A stretch of 64,000 nucleotides of DNA from Sphingomonas kaistensis (lineage in GTDB: Bacteria; Pseudomonadota; Alphaproteobacteria; Sphingomonadales; Sphingomonadaceae), in the NCBI RefSeq assembly GCF_011927725.1, contig NZ_JAATJC010000001.1, positions 1,061,001-1,125,000 of the forward strand, given 5' to 3'. The translations under genes and the position numbers were made by a program. Numbering within the stretch: the stretch's first letter is position 1; every line of letters begins with the position of its first letter. A model generated the notes under the pieces. It was not told where the DNA came from, searched no databases, and saw only the letters and a list, made by a program, of their open reading frames with translations. Positions 1-11,907 of this stretch are shown here, in pieces.

Positions 1-159
1 CAAAAGGGGCTGGAATGGATGCGCTTCGCCCTAGGCGGCGGAGCGTTGAGAGGCAAGGCAGTCCAAAGGCCCCGGGACGAGCTCGGCCTAACCGCCTCTT
101 AACCAATGGGGGGCTAGTCCGGCGGCATCACGTTTTCGCGTCGCAGGAGAGCTGTCGCA

Positions 160-1485
160 ATGCCCGCCACCCAAGCTAGTCACCAGCGCCGCCTTCGCGC
201 GTTCGATCCGGGCGGCGACCTGCCCCAGCGGTCGGCCGCGCTGTGGACCCTGGTCGAAGGGCATGAGCGCGCGATCGCCCGCAAGTTCTGGGAGCGTTAC
301 CGCGAGCATTCGGTCGGATCGCAGACCTTCGACGACGCCAAGCTGGAGCAGCTGGCCGAGCGGATCGTGCCCTATCTGCGCAACAAGTTCCTGCGTCTGA
401 CCGAGACCAAGTGGGTCGACACCGCCAAGAGCTATGTTGAGGACGCGATGAGCGCCAACGTATCGCTCACCACCCTGCTGGCCGGCCTGTCGGGGGAAGC
501 CGAGGCGATGGTCGAGGCGATGCGCGGGGTGGTGGACGATTCGGCCGAGCGCGCGGCCGCGGCCCGCACCATCCACGAAGTGAAAATGGTCGAGATTGAC
601 GTGTTCGTGGCCCACGCCATCCATTTCCAGGACCAGCGCCACGACGGCGAACGCCAGCAGAAGGCGGAAGAGTTCAACCGCCGCGTGGTGGCCTCGGTCG
701 CCCGCGCCAGCAGCGACAGCGAGATGCTGCGCAGCCAGTCGAGCCAGACCGCCGCGGCGACCCGCGGCATGCTTGGCAAGACCAGCGAAGTCGCAGCAGC
801 GGCCGAACAGTCTGCGGTGGCGATGCGCGAAGCGGCGCACACCGCGGCCGGCCTGATCCGGGCGATCGAGGACGCGCGCTCCGAAGTCGAGATTGCGGCG
901 GGCGTGGCCAGCCGGGCCGGCGACCAGGCCGCCCAGGCGGTCAAGATCAGCCAGGCGCTGTCGACCCATGTCGAAGCGATCGAATCGATCCTCGGCCTGA
1001 TCCGCGACATTGCGGGCCAGACCAACCTCCTCGCGCTCAACGCCACCATCGAGGCGGCGCGGGCGGGCGACGCCGGGCGCGGCTTCGCGGTCGTCGCCCA
1101 AGAAGTGAAGAGCCTCGCCAGCCAGACGGCGCGGGCGACCGACGACATCACCACCAAGATCAGCGCGATCACCGCCGCGACCAAGCAGACGGTGGACGCC
1201 AACAGCTCGATCCAGGGCACCGTCGAGGAGGTCGAATCCTCCGCCGACCGGATCCGCCAGGCGATGGAATTGCAGGCCCAGACGGTGACCATGATCACCG
1301 CCGCGGTCGACGAAACCGCGCTTGCCGCCGATTCGATGAGCAGCACCATTGCCGCAATCCGTGCCGACACCGAGAATGTCGCCCGCGACATCGACGGGGT
1401 GGAGCAGGGCTTCGGCCGCTTCTCCGAACAGATCGGCGAATTCAAGAACGCGACGGCGGAATTCATCTCGAAGTTCGCCGCCTGA
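160..1485 (+). CDS. Soluble globin-like methyl-accepting chemotaxis protein
   Basis: The 441-residue protein has no membrane segment, so it should be a cytoplasmic receptor. Residues about 20-165 resemble the helical protoglobin sensor domain of globin-coupled receptors. Residues about 165-441 form the long coiled coil of a chemoreceptor, with the conserved hairpin tip ([18 protein letters not shown]) near residues 285-303 that contacts CheA and CheW. No histidine lies between about residues 52 and 137, where the haem-binding proximal histidine of a sensor globin is expected, so it may not bind haem. The ATG follows an AGGAG box with normal spacing. No chemotaxis kinase gene is nearby. The receptor class is certain; the globin relationship is inferred from pattern. 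Confidence 0.88.
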   Translation: MPATQASHQRRLRAFDPGGDLPQRSAALWTLVEGHERAIARKFWERYREHSVGSQTFDDAKLEQLAERIVPYLRNKFLRLTETKWVDTAKSYVEDAMSANVSLTTLLAGLSGEAEAMVEAMRGVVDDSAERAAAARTIHEVKMVEIDVFVAHAIHFQDQRHDGERQQKAEEFNRRVVASVARASSDSEMLRSQSSQTAAATRGMLGKTSEVAAAAEQSAVAMREAAHTAAGLIRAIEDARSEVEIAAGVASRAGDQAAQAVKISQALSTHVEAIESILGLIRDIAGQTNLLALNATIEAARAGDAGRGFAVVAQEVKSLASQTARATDDITTKISAITAATKQTVDANSSIQGTVEEVESSADRIRQAMELQAQTVTMITAAVDETALAADSMSSTIAAIRADTENVARDIDGVEQGFGRFSEQIGEFKNATAEFISKFAA

Positions 1486-1496
1486 CGCTGCTGTTG

Positions 1497-1524
1497 GTCA
1501 TTGCGGGGCAAGCTTCGCAATGAC
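1497..1524. repeat. Palindromic hairpin between MCP and SDR genes
   Basis: A perfect 9-bp inverted repeat (GTCATTGCG / CGCAATGAC) surrounds a 10-base loop. It has no T-run, so it is not a typical terminator. It resembles the 'cattgcg...cgcaatg' palindromes common in sphingomonad intergenic DNA, and it leaves only 11 bases before the next start codon. Confidence 0.6.
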
Positions 1525-1535
1525 AGGGAAGGGGG

Positions 1536-2234
1536 ATGAACATCCTCCTCACCGGCGCGAGCCGGGGCATCGGCAAGGCCGCTGCCGACGCGCTCACCGC
1601 CGCCGGGCACAACGTCATCGGCACGTCGACCAGGGGCGGTGACGGCCTGATCGCCGCCGACTTCGCCGATCCCGCCGCCGCTTCCGCCTGCTGGGCCGAA
1701 GCGGTTCGGCGGGCCGGGCGGATCGACGCGCTGGTCAACAATGCCGGCGTCTATGAAGGCATCGCCGAGGATGCGCCCGAGGCCGAGTGGCAGGCCTCCT
1801 GGGCGCGCACGCTGCAGGTCAACCTGCAGGCCGCGGCGGACCTCTGCCGACAGGCGGTCGGACATTTTCAGGCAAATGGCGGCGGTCGGATCGTCAATGT
1901 CGCAAGCCGCGCCGGCTATCGCGGCGATTCGCCCCAGCACTGGCATTATGCGGCCTCCAAGGCGGCATTGATCGCGGTGACCAAGACCATTGCGCGCGGC
2001 CATGCGGTCGAAGGCATCTATGCCTGGGGCGTGGCGCCCGGCTTCACCGTGACCGAGATGACCGAGGAATATCTCGCCAGCCGGGGCGGGGAAAAGGTGC
2101 TGGCCGACATCCCGCTCGGCCGGGTGGCGAGCGCGGCGGAGGTCGGCGAGACGATCCGCTGGCTTGCGACCGAGGCCCCGGCAAGCACCACCGGAAGCGT
2201 GATCGACGTCAATGGAGCAAGCTATGTCCGCTAG
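1536..2234 (+). CDS. SDR family oxidoreductase
   Basis: This is a classical short-chain dehydrogenase/reductase of 232 residues, using NAD(H) or NADP(H). The nucleotide-binding TGASRGIG motif is at residues 6-13, the NNAG motif near 68-71, the catalytic Ser near 124, and the YAASK motif with catalytic Tyr and Lys near 138-142. Length is typical of the family. It ends inside the start of the next gene (the beta-lactamase ATG lies 11 bases before the end of this stop), so the two are probably co-translated. The substrate cannot be told from sequence; the group near FabG and sugar or alcohol dehydrogenases is broad. Confidence 0.9.
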   Translation: MNILLTGASRGIGKAAADALTAAGHNVIGTSTRGGDGLIAADFADPAAASACWAEAVRRAGRIDALVNNAGVYEGIAEDAPEAEWQASWARTLQVNLQAAADLCRQAVGHFQANGGGRIVNVASRAGYRGDSPQHWHYAASKAALIAVTKTIARGHAVEGIYAWGVAPGFTVTEMTEEYLASRGGEKVLADIPLGRVASAAEVGETIRWLATEAPASTTGSVIDVNGASYVR

Positions 2235-3135
2235 CCTGATTGCCCTTGCGCTTGCGGCGCAGCAGATCGTGGTGCCGCTGGGCGGCGCAAAGGCCGCGCC
2301 CAAATATCCCGCACCTCTGGCCACCGCCGGCCCTGCCTTCGCCCGCGCCTGCGAGGGCCGCGACGGGTGGGACGATGCCGCGCCGCCGGTCCGGGTGCAC
2401 GGCAACACTTATTATGTGGGCACCTGCGGGATCACCGCGCTGCTGCTGACCAGCAAGGACGGCCACGCGCTGATCGACAGCGGGACAGAGGTCGGAGCCG
2501 ACCTCGTCGCGGCCAATATCCGCAAGCTGGGTTTCAAGCCGACCGACGTAAAGTGGATCGTCCACAGCCACGAGCATCACGATCATGTCGGCGGGTTCGA
2601 GCGGATCCGGGCGCTGACGGGGGGCGATGTGGTCGCCTCCGCCGGGGCCGCTCCGGTGCTTCGGACCGGGATCATCCCCGCCAGCGATCCGCAGTCCGGG
2701 ATCCTTCCCAAGATGGCGCCGGTGCCGGTGGCGCGGGTGGTTAGGAACGGCGACACGCTGCGGCTGGGCGGGATCCTGCTCAAGGCGATCGAGACGCCGG
2801 GGCATACCGCCGGGGCCTTGAGCTGGCAGTGGGTGAGCTGTGACGGGGGCGTGTGCCGGACAATGGTCTATGCCGACAGCATGAGCCCGGTCAGCCGCGA
2901 CGATTACAAGTTTTCCGCGCATCCGGACCTGATCGCGACCTTCCGCGCAAGTTTCGCCAAGGTCGCGGCGCTGGAGTGCGACATCGTGCTGACGCCGCAT
3001 CCGTCGGCCAGCAACATGACGGCGCGGTTCGCAGGCAAGGCGGCGCTGTTCGACCCGGCCGGGTGCAGGAATTACGCGGCGGCCAAGACCAAGGGGCTCA
3101 ACGAGCGGCTGGCCAAGGAGGCCGCGGCGAAGTGA
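2224..3135 (+). CDS. Subclass B3 metallo-beta-lactamase
   Basis: The 303-residue protein looks like a zinc hydrolase of the B3 beta-lactamase subclass. With this start the metal ligands are H116-E-H118-H-D120-H121, then H194 (in TPGHTAG) and H259 (in TPHP). Ligand set and spacing fit a di-zinc B3 enzyme rather than glyoxalase II. Further B3 landmarks are the GNTYYVGTCGI strand near the start and YADSMSPV after H194. A short hydrophobic N terminus may be a weak signal peptide, as expected for a periplasmic enzyme. A second ATG lies 12 bases upstream. It overlaps the SDR gene at its start and prmA by GTGA at its end. Activity on penicillins or carbapenems is inferred from the family; some B3-like proteins have other substrates. 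Confidence 0.85.
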   Translation: MSASLIALALAAQQIVVPLGGAKAAPKYPAPLATAGPAFARACEGRDGWDDAAPPVRVHGNTYYVGTCGITALLLTSKDGHALIDSGTEVGADLVAANIRKLGFKPTDVKWIVHSHEHHDHVGGFERIRALTGGDVVASAGAAPVLRTGIIPASDPQSGILPKMAPVPVARVVRNGDTLRLGGILLKAIETPGHTAGALSWQWVSCDGGVCRTMVYADSMSPVSRDDYKFSAHPDLIATFRASFAKVAALECDIVLTPHPSASNMTARFAGKAALFDPAGCRNYAAAKTKGLNERLAKEAAAK

Positions 3136-4010
3136 GCTGGCGGGTTACGATTGCGTGCAATCGCGCCGAGGGCGAGGCGGTCGGCAGCATGGAAGAGCCG
3201 TTCGGCGATCACCCCAACCCGCCGGTGATCGTTGCCGACGAGCCCGACGAGCATCGCCCCGACGACTGGCGCATCCATGCGTATTTTGAAGAAGCGCCCA
3301 CCCAGGCCGAGATGACGGCCCTGGCGGGCCTCGCGCGCGGGGAAATGGTGGTCGAGAAGCTCGACGACAATGATTGGGTGACCCGCAGCCAGGCTGGGCT
3401 GGAGCCGATCGAGGCCGGGCGCTTCTTCGTCCGCACCCCGGCGCACGAGCCGCGCGAGGGCGCAGCCAACTTCCTGATCGATGCCGGCCTCGCCTTCGGG
3501 ACCGGGCATCACCACACCACGCGCGGGTGCCTGGCAGCGCTCGACCGGCTGGAGCGGGCAGGCAAGAGGTTCGAGCGGATCGCCGATATCGGGACCGGCA
3601 CGGGGCTGCTGGCCTTCGGCGCGATGGCGCTGTGGCCCGAGGCAGTCGCCATCGCGACCGACATCGACCCCATCAGCATCGGCGTCACCCGCGACAATGC
3701 GGTGCTGAACGGCGTGGCGCTGGGCGAGGGGCCGGGCGAACTCGCGCTGGCTGTGGCCGACGGCATGGCCCACCCGGCACTGGCCGAGCGGGCGCCGTTC
3801 GACCTCCTCATCGCCAACATCCTCGCCGGGCCGCTGATCGAACTGGCCGAAGACTTCGTCGCCGCGACCGCACCGGGCGGCACGATTTTGCTGGCAGGAC
3901 TGCTCGACACGCAGGCCGAAGCGGTCACCGCCGCCTACGTCGAGCGAGGCTGCCGGCTGGTCGAGCCGGGTGAGGGCGAATGGCGGGTGCTGGTGCTGGA
4001 GAAGGCCTGA
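3132..4010 (+). CDS. prmA: Ribosomal protein L11 methyltransferase PrmA
   Basis: PrmA uses S-adenosylmethionine to methylate amino groups of ribosomal protein L11. The 292-residue protein has an N-terminal L11-recognition domain, then a Rossmann methyltransferase domain with the SAM-binding DIGTGTGLLA near residues 152-161 and the NILAGPL active-site motif near 228-234. The GAGLAFGTGHHHTT region before motif I is typical of PrmA. I chose the GTG that overlaps the preceding stop (GTGA), because the open frame further upstream lies inside the beta-lactamase gene and the protein from this GTG has normal length. It is last in the three-gene overlapping run. Confidence 0.93.
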   Translation: MSWRVTIACNRAEGEAVGSMEEPFGDHPNPPVIVADEPDEHRPDDWRIHAYFEEAPTQAEMTALAGLARGEMVVEKLDDNDWVTRSQAGLEPIEAGRFFVRTPAHEPREGAANFLIDAGLAFGTGHHHTTRGCLAALDRLERAGKRFERIADIGTGTGLLAFGAMALWPEAVAIATDIDPISIGVTRDNAVLNGVALGEGPGELALAVADGMAHPALAERAPFDLLIANILAGPLIELAEDFVAATAPGGTILLAGLLDTQAEAVTAAYVERGCRLVEPGEGEWRVLVLEKA

Positions 4011-4013
4011 GCG

Positions 4014-4043
4014 AGTGTCTGCTTGCGCCCCAATGCGGACGTT
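4014..4043. repeat. Palindromic repeat, left copy
   Basis: This 30-base element (AGTGTCTGC...GCGGACGTT) can fold with GTCTGC pairing to GCGGAC through one wobble pair. A related copy lies at 4603-4632 in the same orientation, and the two bracket the DUF2314 gene. The form 'tgtccgct...agcggaca' is familiar from intergenic repeats of sphingomonads. Confidence 0.6.
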
Positions 4044-4088
4044 GAAGGGCGTCTTGCCTTCCCACTTCTGCACGATAACCTCTCGGCC

Positions 4089-4547
4089 ATGAAACTCGCG
4101 CTCGCCTTCCTCCTTGCCGCCGTCTCTGCAAGTTCGACAGGTGAGCCCGTCGCAACTTTCACTCAGAGCGACGATCCCGAATTGGCCGCCGCCCGCGCGA
4201 AGGCAAGCGCGACGCTACCCGACTTCCTCGCGGTGCTGGACAAGCGCTCGCTCGACACCGGCGGCTATCAGGTCCGCTTCGCGCTCACCCCGACCGAACA
4301 TATTTGGGTCGAGAATCTCGCGCGTGCCGGCGACAGCCTGACGGGCACTTTGGCCATGAAACCGCTGCGTAGCGGGCACCAGCGAGGCGATCGCGTGACA
4401 ATTAAGCTCAGCGAGGTAAGCGACTGGGGCTACTGGACCCGCGACAATGTCGCACACGGCTTCCACACCTATCCCATACTGTTCGCCCGGCTACCCAAGG
4501 CCGAAGCCAACGCCCGCCGCCGAGAACTCGGCTGGCCGGAACAATAA
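4089..4547 (+). CDS. Secreted DUF2314 domain protein
   Basis: The predicted product has 152 residues with a short N-terminal signal peptide (MKLALAFLLAAVSAS) and then a single DUF2314 domain, recognised from the FAVLDKRS-like start, the central HIWVENL segment and the DWGYWTRDNVAHGFHTYP block. The family has no established function, and members are often small periplasmic or cytoplasmic proteins. I chose the ATG that gives the signal peptide; a TTG 66 bases upstream lies inside the palindromic repeat and is unlikely. Both sides carry copies of a 30-base palindrome, so the gene may be an accessory insertion. It converges on ligA. Confidence 0.75.
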   Translation: MKLALAFLLAAVSASSTGEPVATFTQSDDPELAAARAKASATLPDFLAVLDKRSLDTGGYQVRFALTPTEHIWVENLARAGDSLTGTLAMKPLRSGHQRGDRVTIKLSEVSDWGYWTRDNVAHGFHTYPILFARLPKAEANARRRELGWPEQ

Positions 4548-4602
4548 GCCCTTCGATCTCGCCGACCTGTCCATGGCGGAAATTCAGTAGCGAACTTGTG
4601 GG

Positions 4603-4632
4603 AGTGTCCGCTTTCCAATCATAGCGGACATT
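4603..4632. repeat. Palindromic repeat, right copy
   Basis: This is the second copy of the 30-base element, with a perfect 8-bp stem (TGTCCGCT / AGCGGACA). About two thirds of its positions match the copy at 4014-4043. It lies between the convergent ends of the DUF2314 gene and ligA and could also slow transcription, although it has no T-run. Confidence 0.6.
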
Positions 4633-4655
4633 CGCGTAGACCCTGAACGTTCGCC

Positions 4656-7899
<3,244 letters not shown>

Positions 7900-7922
7900 G
7901 CCGGCTCCTCCCAAGCGATCGA

Positions 7923-9209
7923 TCAGCCGCCGCCGCGCCGCTCGATGGTCGCGCCGACGGCGGAGAGCTTCTCTTCCAGCCGCTCATAGCCGCGATCGAG
8001 GTGATAGACGCGCAGCACCTCGGTTTCGCCCTCCGCGGCCAGGCCGGCGATGATCAGGCTCATCGAGGCGCGCAGGTCGGTCGCCATCACCTTTGCGCCA
8101 GTCATGTGGTCGACCCCGTGGACGATGGCCGAGCGGCCGCGCACGTCGATGTTGGCGCCCATTCGGCGAAGCTCGGGCACGTGCATGTAGCGATTCTCGA
8201 AGATGGTTTCCTCGAGGAAGCTCTCGCCCTTCGCGCGGCACAGCATGGCCATGAATTGCGCCTGCATGTCGGTCGCGAAGCCGGGGAAAGGCGCGGTCGA
8301 CAGGGCGAGCGGGCGCAGCGGCCCGTCGGCGCTGACCTTCATGCCGTGATCGTGGAATTCGATCATCAACCCGGCCTGGACCAGCGCGTTGGTGGTCGCC
8401 AGCATGTCCTCGGGGCGGATTCCGATCAGGTCGACGCTGCCGCCGGTGATCCCTGCCGCGCAGGCATAGCTTCCGGCCTCGATCCGGTCGGGCATCACCG
8501 CATAGGTGCAGCCGTGAAGCTTCTCGACGCCTTCGATCTTGATGTGCGGGCTGCCTTCGCCCTCGATATGGGCGCCCATCTTTTGCAGCAGGCGGCAGAG
8601 GTCGACGATCTCGGGCTCGCGGGCGGCATTGTAGAGGTTGGTTCGTCCGGCGGCGAGGACGGCGGCCATGACCGCATTCTCGGTCGCGCCGACCGACACC
8701 ACGGGGAAGGTGAAGTCGCCGCCCGAAAGGCGCTTGCCGCCCGGCGCGGTGGCACGGACGAAACCGGCGGCGATCTCGATCTCGGCGCCGATCGCCTCGA
8801 GCGCCTGGAGGTGAAGGTCGATCGGGCGGTCGCCGATCGCGCAGCCGCCGGGCAGGGAGACGGTGGCATCGCCGGCGCGGGCCAGCAGCGGCCCGAGCAC
8901 CAGGATCGACGCGCGCATCCGCCGCACCATGTCATAGGGCGCGACGGTGGAAATGAGGTTCTCGGCGCGCAGGGTCATGCGGCGGCCGATCTCGCCCTTG
9001 TGCATGCCCTCGATCTTGGTCGACACGCCAAGCTCGTTCATCAGGTGGCCGAAGCTGTCGACGTCGGCGAGACGCGGCAGGTTGCTGAGGGTCAGCTTCT
9101 CATCGGTCAGGATGGCGCAGGGCAGCAGGGTCAGCGCGCTGTTCTTCGCGCCGGAAATGGGGATGGCTCCTTCGAGCCGCTTGCCCCCCTGAATGACAAT
9201 CGAGTCCAT
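7923..9209 (-). CDS. murA: UDP-N-acetylglucosamine 1-carboxyvinyltransferase MurA
   Basis: MurA moves enolpyruvate from phosphoenolpyruvate to UDP-N-acetylglucosamine, the first committed step of peptidoglycan synthesis, in the cytoplasm. The 428-residue protein is full length. Lys22-Asn23 binds substrate, and the loop Cys is present (Cys123 in [11 protein letters not shown]), so it should be sensitive to fosfomycin, unlike the Asp variants. The two inside-out alpha/beta domains span the whole protein. It lies upstream of the hydrolase, DUF1697 and ligA genes on the same strand, with a short gap that leaves room for coupling. Confidence 0.97.
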   Translation of the reverse strand: MDSIVIQGGKRLEGAIPISGAKNSALTLLPCAILTDEKLTLSNLPRLADVDSFGHLMNELGVSTKIEGMHKGEIGRRMTLRAENLISTVAPYDMVRRMRASILVLGPLLARAGDATVSLPGGCAIGDRPIDLHLQALEAIGAEIEIAAGFVRATAPGGKRLSGGDFTFPVVSVGATENAVMAAVLAAGRTNLYNAAREPEIVDLCRLLQKMGAHIEGEGSPHIKIEGVEKLHGCTYAVMPDRIEAGSYACAAGITGGSVDLIGIRPEDMLATTNALVQAGLMIEFHDHGMKVSADGPLRPLALSTAPFPGFATDMQAQFMAMLCRAKGESFLEETIFENRYMHVPELRRMGANIDVRGRSAIVHGVDHMTGAKVMATDLRASMSLIIAGLAAEGETEVLRVYHLDRGYERLEEKLSAVGATIERRGGG

Positions 9210-9256
9210 CAGCGGCGTTTAGAACTTCGTTGCGGGCGCGCAAGGTGCGCCGGGCG

Positions 9257-9616
9257 TCAGGCCTTTTCCAGCGTGCACTGGAGGGGGTGCTGGTTCTCCC
9301 GCGCGAAGTCGATGACCTGGCTGACCTTGGTCTCGGCGACTTCGTAGGTGAAGACGCCGCACACGCCGACGCCCTGCTGGTGGACCTGGAGCATGACCCG
9401 CGTCGCATCCTCGATGCTCATCGAGAAGAATTGCTGCAGGCACAGGACGACGAACTCCATCGGAGTATAATCGTCGTTCAGCATCAGCACCTTGTAGTTG
9501 CTCGGCTTGCGGGTGCGCGGGCGGGTGCGGGTGACGACACCGCGCTCGATCTCCTCGACGCCGTCGGACTTGCCCGGGCGGTCGTCCTCGCCGGCCATGT
9601 GGATGCTGTCGATCAT
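9257..9616 (-). CDS. clpS: ATP-dependent Clp protease adaptor ClpS
   Basis: ClpS binds the N-domain of ClpA and hands over N-degron substrates to ClpAP. The 119-residue protein has a disordered N terminus and then the ClpS fold: the [17 protein letters not shown] motif near residues 42-58 and the substrate pocket in the following helices ([20 protein letters not shown]). Two starts are possible: the ATG used here, or an ATG 18 bases downstream (MAGEDD). Neither has a clear ribosome binding site. ClpS is normally near clpA, which is not in this window. Confidence 0.93.
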   Translation of the reverse strand: MIDSIHMAGEDDRPGKSDGVEEIERGVVTRTRPRTRKPSNYKVLMLNDDYTPMEFVVLCLQQFFSMSIEDATRVMLQVHQQGVGVCGVFTYEVAETKVSQVIDFARENQHPLQCTLEKA

Positions 9617-9699
9617 AGGCACGCCGTAAGATAGGGAAGCCGGACCCGCCTTGCCAAGACGGGCAGGCGGCCATGTGCCTCGATTAAGCCCGAAAGCCA

Positions 9700-9742
9700 A
9701 ACGTGAAAGCGGCCGCCCCCATGATACGCAAGGGGCGGCCGC
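9700..9742 (-). terminator. Rho-independent terminator of the phasin gene
   Basis: On the minus strand a perfect 11-bp stem (GCGGCCGCCCC / GGGGCGGCCGC) with a 12-base loop is followed by TTTCACGTTT. It lies about 27 bases past the phasin stop, which fits termination of that abundant transcript. Confidence 0.8.
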
Positions 9743-9768
9743 AAGACTGCTGACAGGAGGAGGAGTTA

Positions 9769-10458
9769 TCAGGCAGTCATCTCGTTGATCTTTTCGGCGT
9801 TCAGCGACGCGCGGTTCGACAGCGGCTGGATGGCCTCGCCGGCGAGCTTGACCGACGCTTCGGTCAGCTGGCTGAGGCTGGCGACCATGCGGTCGAAGTT
9901 CGACTTGGCGATTTCGCTCTGCAGCTGGAAGAACTCGGTCGGGCTCGAGACCTGGGCCAGGCTCTTCAGCTCGGCGACGTTCTGCTCGATGCCTTCACGG
10001 ACGCGGCCCAGCGCATCCTCGCCGACAGTCTTGGCGCCGGTAGCGGCGATCTTGCCGGCCTCGACGACGGCCTCGACATTGGCGCGGGTCAGTTCGGCCA
10101 GTTCCTCGGCACCCTTGCGGCTCTTCTCGATCACTTCCTGGCCCTTGCTGCCGGCGTCGGCGAACAGGTTCTGGATGCGATCCATGCCGGGAACGGCGGC
10201 GAACGGCTGGAAATTGGTGAAGCTGTTGGTCGGGTTGAAGTTCATGGTGGTGTCCTCGATCTGGCGCGCGACCTTGGCGGCGCGCGGCGTGGTGTTCTTG
10301 ACGGTCTGGCCACCGGCAGCCTTGCGGGCCCGCGGCTTGCGCTCGGTCTTCACCCGGCGCGCATTCACCTTCTTGACCGCTTCGACGACGGCAGCCTCGA
10401 CGGGCTCGGCCTGCTCGACGGCGGTTTCGATGGTCTCGTTGTTCACAGTGTCGGTCAT
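9769..10458 (-). CDS. Phasin family protein
   Basis: Phasins coat polyhydroxyalkanoate granules and stabilise them. The 229-residue protein has a lysine- and alanine-rich N-terminal tail (about 1-75), then a phasin_2-type helical region (about 90-225) with the repeated amphipathic heptads expected for a granule-binding coiled coil. Three in-frame ATGs are stacked; I chose the third because the AAGGGA box then has 8-base spacing. Two TGC-N3-GCA half-palindromes sit at its promoter, which resembles PhaR operators, and a strong terminator follows. No PHA synthase gene is in the window. Confidence 0.88.
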   Translation of the reverse strand: MTDTVNNETIETAVEQAEPVEAAVVEAVKKVNARRVKTERKPRARKAAGGQTVKNTTPRAAKVARQIEDTTMNFNPTNSFTNFQPFAAVPGMDRIQNLFADAGSKGQEVIEKSRKGAEELAELTRANVEAVVEAGKIAATGAKTVGEDALGRVREGIEQNVAELKSLAQVSSPTEFFQLQSEIAKSNFDRMVASLSQLTEASVKLAGEAIQPLSNRASLNAEKINEMTA

Positions 10459-10472
10459 CATCATTCCCTTGT

Positions 10473-10509
10473 TGCACTGCACAATATAGTGCGCTGCACA
10501 AGATATCAA
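10473..10509 (-). promoter_or_regulatory. Phasin promoter with candidate PhaR operators
   Basis: On the minus strand TTGATA (10504-10509) and TATTGT (10481-10486) are 17 bases apart, as for a housekeeping promoter. TGCACTGCA (10473-10481) overlaps the end of the -10 box and TGCGCTGCA (10490-10498) lies in the spacer. Both fit TGC-N3-GCA, the core of the PhaR site known from other alphaproteobacteria. The binding is inferred. Confidence 0.5.
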
Positions 10510-10567
10510 GTGTTTTGTTCGCACTTGCAGCATTGACGCTGATGCCTCGCCGATTGCAAGAGCGCGC

Positions 10568-11209
10568 ATGGATTCTTCGCTTCGCACTCGCCGCGGCCTG
10601 CTGATCGTGCTTTCCTCACCTTCGGGGGCGGGCAAGTCGACCATCAGCCGGATGCTGATGGAGGAAGATCCCACCATCACCATGTCGATCAGCGCGACCA
10701 CCCGGCCGATGCGCGAGGGCGAGGTGGCAGACGTCGACTATCATTTCGTCGACGAGGCCGAGTTCGAGCATCTGATCGAGGCCGACGAGCTGGCCGAATG
10801 GGCCTATGTCTTCGGGCATCGCTACGGCAGCCCGAAGGAGCCGATCAAGGAAGCGCTGAAAGCCGGTCGCGACACCTTGTTCGACATCGACTGGCAGGGC
10901 ACTCAGCAGCTCGAATATGCCTTTCGCACCGACCTGGTGAAGATCTTCATCCTGCCGCCTTCGATGACCGAACTGGAGCGGCGGTTGACTGATCGCGGAA
11001 CCGACGAGCCGGAGGTGATCGACTTCCGGATGCGCCGGGCGGCGGCCGAGATCGGGCATTGGGCGGAGTATGACTATGTCCTCATCAACGAGGACGTCGA
11101 GCGGTGCGCCGCCAAGGTGAAGGCGATCGTCGAGGCCGAGCGGCTGCGGCGCGAGCGCCAGCCCTATCTCCTCAACTTCGTCCGGCACCTGGTCGAAAAG
11201 CCGAACTAG
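10568..11209 (+). CDS. gmk: Guanylate kinase
   Basis: Guanylate kinase converts GMP to GDP with ATP. The 213-residue protein carries the P-loop SSPSGAGKST at residues 16-25, the GMP-binding TTRPMREGEVADVDYHF block near 43-60, and the flexible lid with RRLTDRGTDEPEVI. Length is normal. It diverges from the phasin gene across about 110 bases. Its TAG stop shares the tetranucleotide CTAG (11206-11209) with the stop of the convergent atp12 gene. Confidence 0.96.
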   Translation: MDSSLRTRRGLLIVLSSPSGAGKSTISRMLMEEDPTITMSISATTRPMREGEVADVDYHFVDEAEFEHLIEADELAEWAYVFGHRYGSPKEPIKEALKAGRDTLFDIDWQGTQQLEYAFRTDLVKIFILPPSMTELERRLTDRGTDEPEVIDFRMRRAAAEIGHWAEYDYVLINEDVERCAAKVKAIVEAERLRRERQPYLLNFVRHLVEKPN

Positions 11210-11907
11210 GCGGCGGGCAGCAGCGCCAGCAGGCGGGCGCCGGCGCGGAAATCGGCCTCGCGGGCGGCCATCGCCTTTTCCGCTTCCTCGTCGGAACCCC
11301 ATTGGTCGAGCTGCCAGCGCTCGTCGAGGCTGACCGCGTGCCACGCCTCGTCGACTCCGACCGCGCCCTCGTAAAGCGCGAGTGCGGCGACCAGCGATCC
11401 GCCGACGGTGACCAGCGGCGACAAGGCGGCGAGCGCGAACGGATCCAGCGCGTGCACCGCCTGGGTCAGCCGGTCGCGGGTCGCCTGCGGCTGGTCCACC
11501 GGCGCGACGCCGTGGATCACTTCGAAATCGACGTCGTAGCGGCGGCGGGCCCAGCGCAGCAGCGGATCCCAGGCAGCGGCCTGCGCGGCGATCAATTTAT
11601 CCGGAGAATCGGCGCGGTAACAGAGAAGATCGCTGTTCGCGTAGCGGGCGAGGCCTTCGGCGAAGCTGTCGGGGCGCGGCGCGACATGGTCGATCGCGGC
11701 ATTCGCAAGCCCCGTCAGCGGCATCGCGCGCGGGTCGACGGTCTCGCCCGCCGCGCGCCATTCGTCGGCGACGAGGCCGGCAAGGGACTCGTTCGGCAGC
11801 AGCAGCAGGGCGCGGGCTGGGGTGCGGACCGGGCGCCCGTCCAGCTCGATCCGCCACGCGCCGCCTTCGTCCGCGACTGCCGCGGCGTCCTTCCAGAAGC
11901 GCTTCAT
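11206..11907 (-). CDS. ATP12-family F1 ATPase assembly chaperone
   Basis: The 233-residue product matches the Atp12 family, which in mitochondria binds the F1 alpha subunit during ATP synthase assembly; alphaproteobacteria keep a homologue. Landmarks are the opening MKRFWKDAA, the WRIELDGRPVRTPA strand near 24-37, the YANSDLLCYRA motif near 97-107, and the WDPLLRWA helix. It starts inside the stop of the small upstream membrane protein gene (ATGA) and is last in a four-gene run with rluA-type, HAD and membrane-protein genes. Its stop overlaps gmk's at CTAG. Confidence 0.88.
   Translation of the reverse strand: MKRFWKDAAAVADEGGAWRIELDGRPVRTPARALLLLPNESLAGLVADEWRAAGETVDPRAMPLTGLANAAIDHVAPRPDSFAEGLARYANSDLLCYRADSPDKLIAAQAAAWDPLLRWARRRYDVDFEVIHGVAPVDQPQATRDRLTQAVHALDPFALAALSPLVTVGGSLVAALALYEGAVGVDEAWHAVSLDERWQLDQWGSDEEAEKAMAAREADFRAGARLLALLPAA

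Noticed and set aside
432..2408. A long minus-strand open frame across the MCP and SDR genes
   Set aside because: It crosses two well-supported plus-strand genes and has no family match; it is a GC-rich shadow.
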